Part shown: positions 22,950-24,863 of the stretch, piece by piece
Layout of the letters: each line of letters starts with the position of its first letter
Numbering within the stretch: the first letter of the stretch is position 1
Origin: JAERML01 sp035687895
GTDB taxonomy: Bacteria; Bacteroidota; Ignavibacteria; UBA10030; UBA6906
Length of the DNA: 24,863 bases
NCBI GenBank assembly: GCA_035687895.1
Contig: DASRUE010000076.1
Span: 1 to 24,863, forward strand
Reading direction: 5' to 3'
Translations under genes and position numbers: made by a program
The notes under the pieces: model-generated
What the model was told of the DNA's origin: nothing
Database searches by the model: none
What the model saw: the letters and a program-made list of their open reading frames with translations, nothing else

Positions 22950-23351
22950 CTACAACACCATTCTTCTTATGCCCTGCTTGATCAGCGGGACATTGAAGTT
23001 AATGAGGTATCCCAGCCGTTTGCCGGTGAGCCTCAGATGACTCAGCAGCTGAGCTTGCCATACCGGATTCACTTCGTCTACTGCCTTCAGTTCGCAGATC
23101 ACAAGGTCATTTACGAGAACGTCCAACCTTAACCCTTCGTTGAACTTGATATTGCGATAGATGATGGGAATATCAAGTTGCCTCATGACGTCGTATCCGT
23201 TGCTAATCAACTCTTGACAAAAGCAGGCCTCGTAGACCTTCTCCAAAAGTCCCGGACCTAGTTCTTTGTGAACAGCAAACGCGGCACCCACAACTGCCTT
23301 CCCCACATTCTCCTCTTGGTCCGAAAGTGCTTTGAATGCCTTCGTGTTCAC
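22950..23351 (-). CDS. GxxExxY protein (PD-(D/E)xK-like superfamily)
   Basis: The protein has 133 residues from a GTG at 23351, with GAAGG about 9 nt upstream; a TTG-started frame reaches 23459 but its extra residues are mostly repeat-derived and non-conserved. GPGLLEKVYE (32-41) contains the family signature G-x2-E-x2-Y (G34, E37, Y40). LRLDVLVNDLVICELKA (74-90) offers the D77...E87-L-K89 of the PD-(D/E)xK nuclease fold. VWQAQLLSHLRLTGKRLGYLINFNVPLIKQGIRR (98-131) matches the conserved C-terminus. The family is of unknown function and may be a nuclease. The start codon lies within the right terminal repeat, so the repeat supplies the first few codons. Confidence 0.92.
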   Translation of the reverse strand: MNTKAFKALSDQEENVGKAVVGAAFAVHKELGPGLLEKVYEACFCQELISNGYDVMRQLDIPIIYRNIKFNEGLRLDVLVNDLVICELKAVDEVNPVWQAQLLSHLRLTGKRLGYLINFNVPLIKQGIRRMVL

Positions 23352-23377
23352 TTCGTGCCTTCGCGTCTTCGTGGCAA
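23338..23377 (-). repeat. Right terminal repeat of the GxxExxY element
   Basis: On the minus strand this reads TTGCCACGAAGACGCGAAGG and onward, the counterpart of 22875-22915. It contains the GTG start codon of the GxxExxY gene. Confidence 0.7.
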
Positions 23378-23402
23378 GAATGCTAGCAACAACACAAAAC
23401 AC

Positions 23403-23440
23403 AAAGGTCGGTCCCGCCAAGAAGCAGATCACCGACCTTT
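23403..23440 (-). terminator. Terminator of the ferredoxin gene
   Basis: AAAGGTCGGT (23403-23412) pairs perfectly with ACCGACCTTT (23431-23440), a 10-bp stem with an 18-nt loop. On the minus strand it is followed by GTGTTTTGTG, a T-rich but interrupted tail. It lies 26 bp after the ferredoxin stop. Confidence 0.7.
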
Positions 23441-23465
23441 CCCTACTTGCTATGACCAATAGTTG

Positions 23466-23810
23466 TCAGGCGGTCTTCCTGAAACGCGATGTGGCCGCCG
23501 ACAGATCAGGAAACTGACGATCCTGATGGAGGATCTTCGCTCGCTCGAACAGGACTTCCTCGCTCTCAACGTGATTCGGGTCGGGAACGCAGCAGTCAAC
23601 GGGACAGACCGCGGCACACTGCTCCTGGTCGAAATGTCCCACGCATTCCGTGCACTTTTCGGGGACGATATAGTAGAAATCGTTTGAGAGCGGATCGTAC
23701 ATTTGCCCGCCGTACTCGAACTGCACGCCGCCGGCGTAGATTGCCGTGTTCGGACATTCTGGCTCACACGCGCCGCAATTGATACATTCCTCAGTGATCA
23801 TCGTAGCCAT
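23466..23810 (-). CDS. 2[4Fe-4S] ferredoxin, Alvin (YfhL) type
   Basis: The protein has 114 residues. The first cluster motif is CINCGACEPEC (C9, C12, C15, C19). The second is CTECVGHFDQEQCAAVCPVD (C53, C56, C65, C69), with the 8-residue insertion between the second and third Cys that marks the Allochromatium vinosum-type ferredoxin. The C-terminal extension (about 80-114) is also usual in this group. It is a very low-potential cytoplasmic electron carrier. GGAGG lies 9 nt before the ATG. It follows the DUF309 gene by 41 bp and ends in its own terminator. Confidence 0.95.
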   Translation of the reverse strand: MATMITEECINCGACEPECPNTAIYAGGVQFEYGGQMYDPLSNDFYYIVPEKCTECVGHFDQEQCAAVCPVDCCVPDPNHVESEEVLFERAKILHQDRQFPDLSAATSRFRKTA

Positions 23811-23851
23811 GCGAAACTTCCTCCGTTGTATGGTTCTTCTTATTCAGGAAA

Positions 23852-24211
23852 TCACTCTTCGTACAAAATCTGCGGTATCTTCGACTCGTCAAACCGGCCG
23901 GTGCCGTCCCTCAACATTTCCGCATCGTGAAGACACTCTCGTATTCCGTTCACCAGCGGTTGTGTTGCGATGCCGTGGTATGCCGGTAGATACTGTCCCA
24001 GTTTTGCCAACGCCTTGCCAAACTGACTGCACGCGCCTTTGTAGTTATCGTTGCCGAGGTGGTAGAACCCTACTGCGGCTTGTATCAAGCCCTGGTAGAA
24101 GAGCCGATGACTCCCCGTGGTTTCCATCCACAGTTCTTCCCACGTGTCATGCGCTTCAAAGAAGTACTGCGTGTTGAATTCCTCAATACCTCGTTCAAAG
24201 AGCCCTTCCAT
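23852..24211 (-). CDS. DUF309 domain-containing protein
   Basis: The protein has 119 residues. The signature EEFNTQYFFEAHDTWEELW (10-28) is the conserved FN-x-x-x-FFEAH-x-x-WE motif of DUF309, a small helical family. Further conserved pieces are FYQGLIQAAVGFYHLGNDNYKGACSQFGKALAKL. The conserved His and Glu residues may bind metal, but no activity is known. No strong ribosome-binding site precedes the ATG at 24211. It sits 41 bp before the ferredoxin gene and probably shares its mRNA. Confidence 0.9.
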   Translation of the reverse strand: MEGLFERGIEEFNTQYFFEAHDTWEELWMETTGSHRLFYQGLIQAAVGFYHLGNDNYKGACSQFGKALAKLGQYLPAYHGIATQPLVNGIRECLHDAEMLRDGTGRFDESKIPQILYEE

Positions 24212-24345
24212 CTGGGGTGCAACCTAAGAAAAAGCATCTGGAATTGCAAGACCGGGTGCGGAAAAGAAAGAGAATACGTTATCGGGGCATGCCAATGATG
24301 CAATCATCGGAATCGATTTCAAAAGCAGCCTGGCACATAATACAC

Positions 24346-24379
24346 GACGAGCCCGGTCACCAAATGTGCCGGGCTCGTC
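24346..24379 (-). terminator. Strong hairpin after the CHRD/T9SS gene, likely terminator
   Basis: GACGAGCCCGG (24346-24356) pairs perfectly with CCGGGCTCGTC (24369-24379), an 11-bp stem; three more pairs (CAC/GTG) can form in the loop. It lies 21 bp after the stop codon. The tail on the minus strand (GTGTATTATG) has few T, so it may be a weak or bidirectional terminator. Confidence 0.6.
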
Positions 24380-24400
24380 TTCATCCCACAACCTATCGAC

Positions 24401-24863
24401 TTACTTCACAACAATCATTTTCCTCATTGCGCTAAACCCTTGAGAACCTGTAAGTCGATAGAAGTATACTCCACTCGCTATTCCAGCGCCGTTGAACCTC
24501 ACTGTGTAAGCTCCGGACGACAGTGTTTCGTTGAGGAGGGTCTGGACCTCCTGACCCAGGAGGTCGAAAACCTTGATGGTGATCAGTGACCGCTCGGAGA
24601 CTGTAAACGGTATCACCGTTTCGGGATTGAACGGGTTGGGGTAATTTTGCATTAACGTGAATGAGGCAGGTACAACATCGGGTATGGACCCTACACTTGT
24701 AACAATCCCGCCTCCGAACCCTACCTGACCTCTGATTTCACCTCCGGGGTTTGCGGCGGTGTGAAGGTTGACATAGATTCTTCCTTTGAGCAGTTGACTC
24801 ACCATTGAATCAGTGAGTGCCTGAGTATCGGTATTCCTCCACACGCCAGTGGCGGTGTTGCCG
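24401..24863 (-). CDS. CHRD-domain protein with T9SS type A sorting domain (5' end beyond the window)
   Basis: Only the last 153 residues are visible, and the frame is open to the window edge. The first part (LKGRIYVNLHTAANPGGEIRGQVGF) is the end of a CHRD domain. The C-terminal ~80 residues are a type IX sorting domain: NYPNPFNPETVIPFTV, ITIKVFDLLGQEVQTLL, GAYTVRFNGAGIASGVYFYRL and the basic tail KMIVVK. T9SS-CTD proteins are exported through the Sec pathway and then anchored or released at the outer membrane. The N-terminus, and therefore any signal peptide or further domains, lies outside the window. CHRD domains are poorly understood. This is the main evidence for the Bacteroidota/Chlorobiota origin. 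Confidence 0.92.
   Translation of the reverse strand, partial: GNTATGVWRNTDTQALTDSMVSQLLKGRIYVNLHTAANPGGEIRGQVGFGGGIVTSVGSIPDVVPASFTLMQNYPNPFNPETVIPFTVSERSLITIKVFDLLGQEVQTLLNETLSSGAYTVRFNGAGIASGVYFYRLTGSQGFSAMRKMIVVK

Larger units (their letters stand above)
22875..23377. mobile_element. Putative mini-element: GxxExxY gene between inverted repeats
   Basis: About 500 bp runs between two imperfect inverted repeats (22875-22915 and 23338-23377), both built from ACGAAG/ACAAAG blocks every 9 bases. Inside is one gene, for a GxxExxY protein. The block sits directly after the ferredoxin terminator and directly before the MBL gene. Similar repeat-flanked GxxExxY genes are common in Bacteroidota and Planctomycetota genomes from my own knowledge, but a transposition mechanism is not established. 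No transposase and no target-site duplication was identified, so mobility is inferred. Confidence 0.45.

Overview
The window reads as a chromosomal stretch from a Bacteroidota/Chlorobiota-type bacterium, most likely an Ignavibacteria-like lineage. This placement is inferred from sequence features, not from a database search. The supporting features are: a C-terminal sorting domain of the type IX secretion kind (NPFNPET near the end of the gene at 24401-24863), a good match to the Bacteroidota promoter pattern TTG-N20-TAnnTTTG at 19341-19371, a 29-residue AURKAIP1/COX24-like basic protein, and several c-type cytochromes. All 29 genes that I can support lie on the minus strand, so the region is transcribed from high to low coordinates. 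The gene at each edge is cut by the window: a multiheme cytochrome at the left and a CHRD/T9SS protein at the right.

Layout in transcription order (right to left). 24863-23466: a CHRD-domain exported protein, a DUF309 protein and an Alvin-type 2[4Fe-4S] ferredoxin. 23377-22875: a small element of about 500 bp that encodes a GxxExxY protein between imperfect inverted repeats. 22857-19506: a metallo-beta-lactamase-fold hydrolase, a Rieske protein, epoxyqueuosine reductase (queG) and thioredoxin reductase (trxB), which ends in a clear terminator. 19184-15412: a monohaem cytochrome c, a cupredoxin-like protein and a secreted S9 peptidase. 15340-14336: an AcuI/YhdH-type reductase. 14077-10151: three tandem Hsp20 chaperones followed by Lon protease. 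9985-6648: SppA peptidase, HU, a zinc-ribbon/TPR membrane protein, the 29-residue basic protein, and a YtxH plus DUF948 pair. 6489-3767: an EF-G paralogue and a HIT hydrolase separated by a terminator. 3688-2129: an ECF sigma factor, a probable membrane anti-sigma factor and a Spy/CpxP-like periplasmic protein. 1996-1: a flavin reductase-like protein and a multiheme cytochrome c.

Several themes recur. Proteostasis and envelope stress are represented by Hsp20 x3, Lon, SppA, YtxH/DUF948 and the ECF/anti-sigma/Spy-like trio. Periplasmic electron transfer is represented by two cytochromes c, a cupredoxin, a Rieske protein and a ferredoxin. The rest is mostly housekeeping.

The signals most worth a second look are the GxxExxY mini-element with its inverted repeats, whose outer repeat abuts the start of the neighbouring hydrolase; the ECF/anti-sigma/Spy-like trio, whose layout resembles CnrYXH; the EF-G paralogue with Tyr in place of the catalytic His; and the 29-residue ribosomal-type protein. 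I saw no rRNA, tRNA, CRISPR array, prophage or classical transposase gene.
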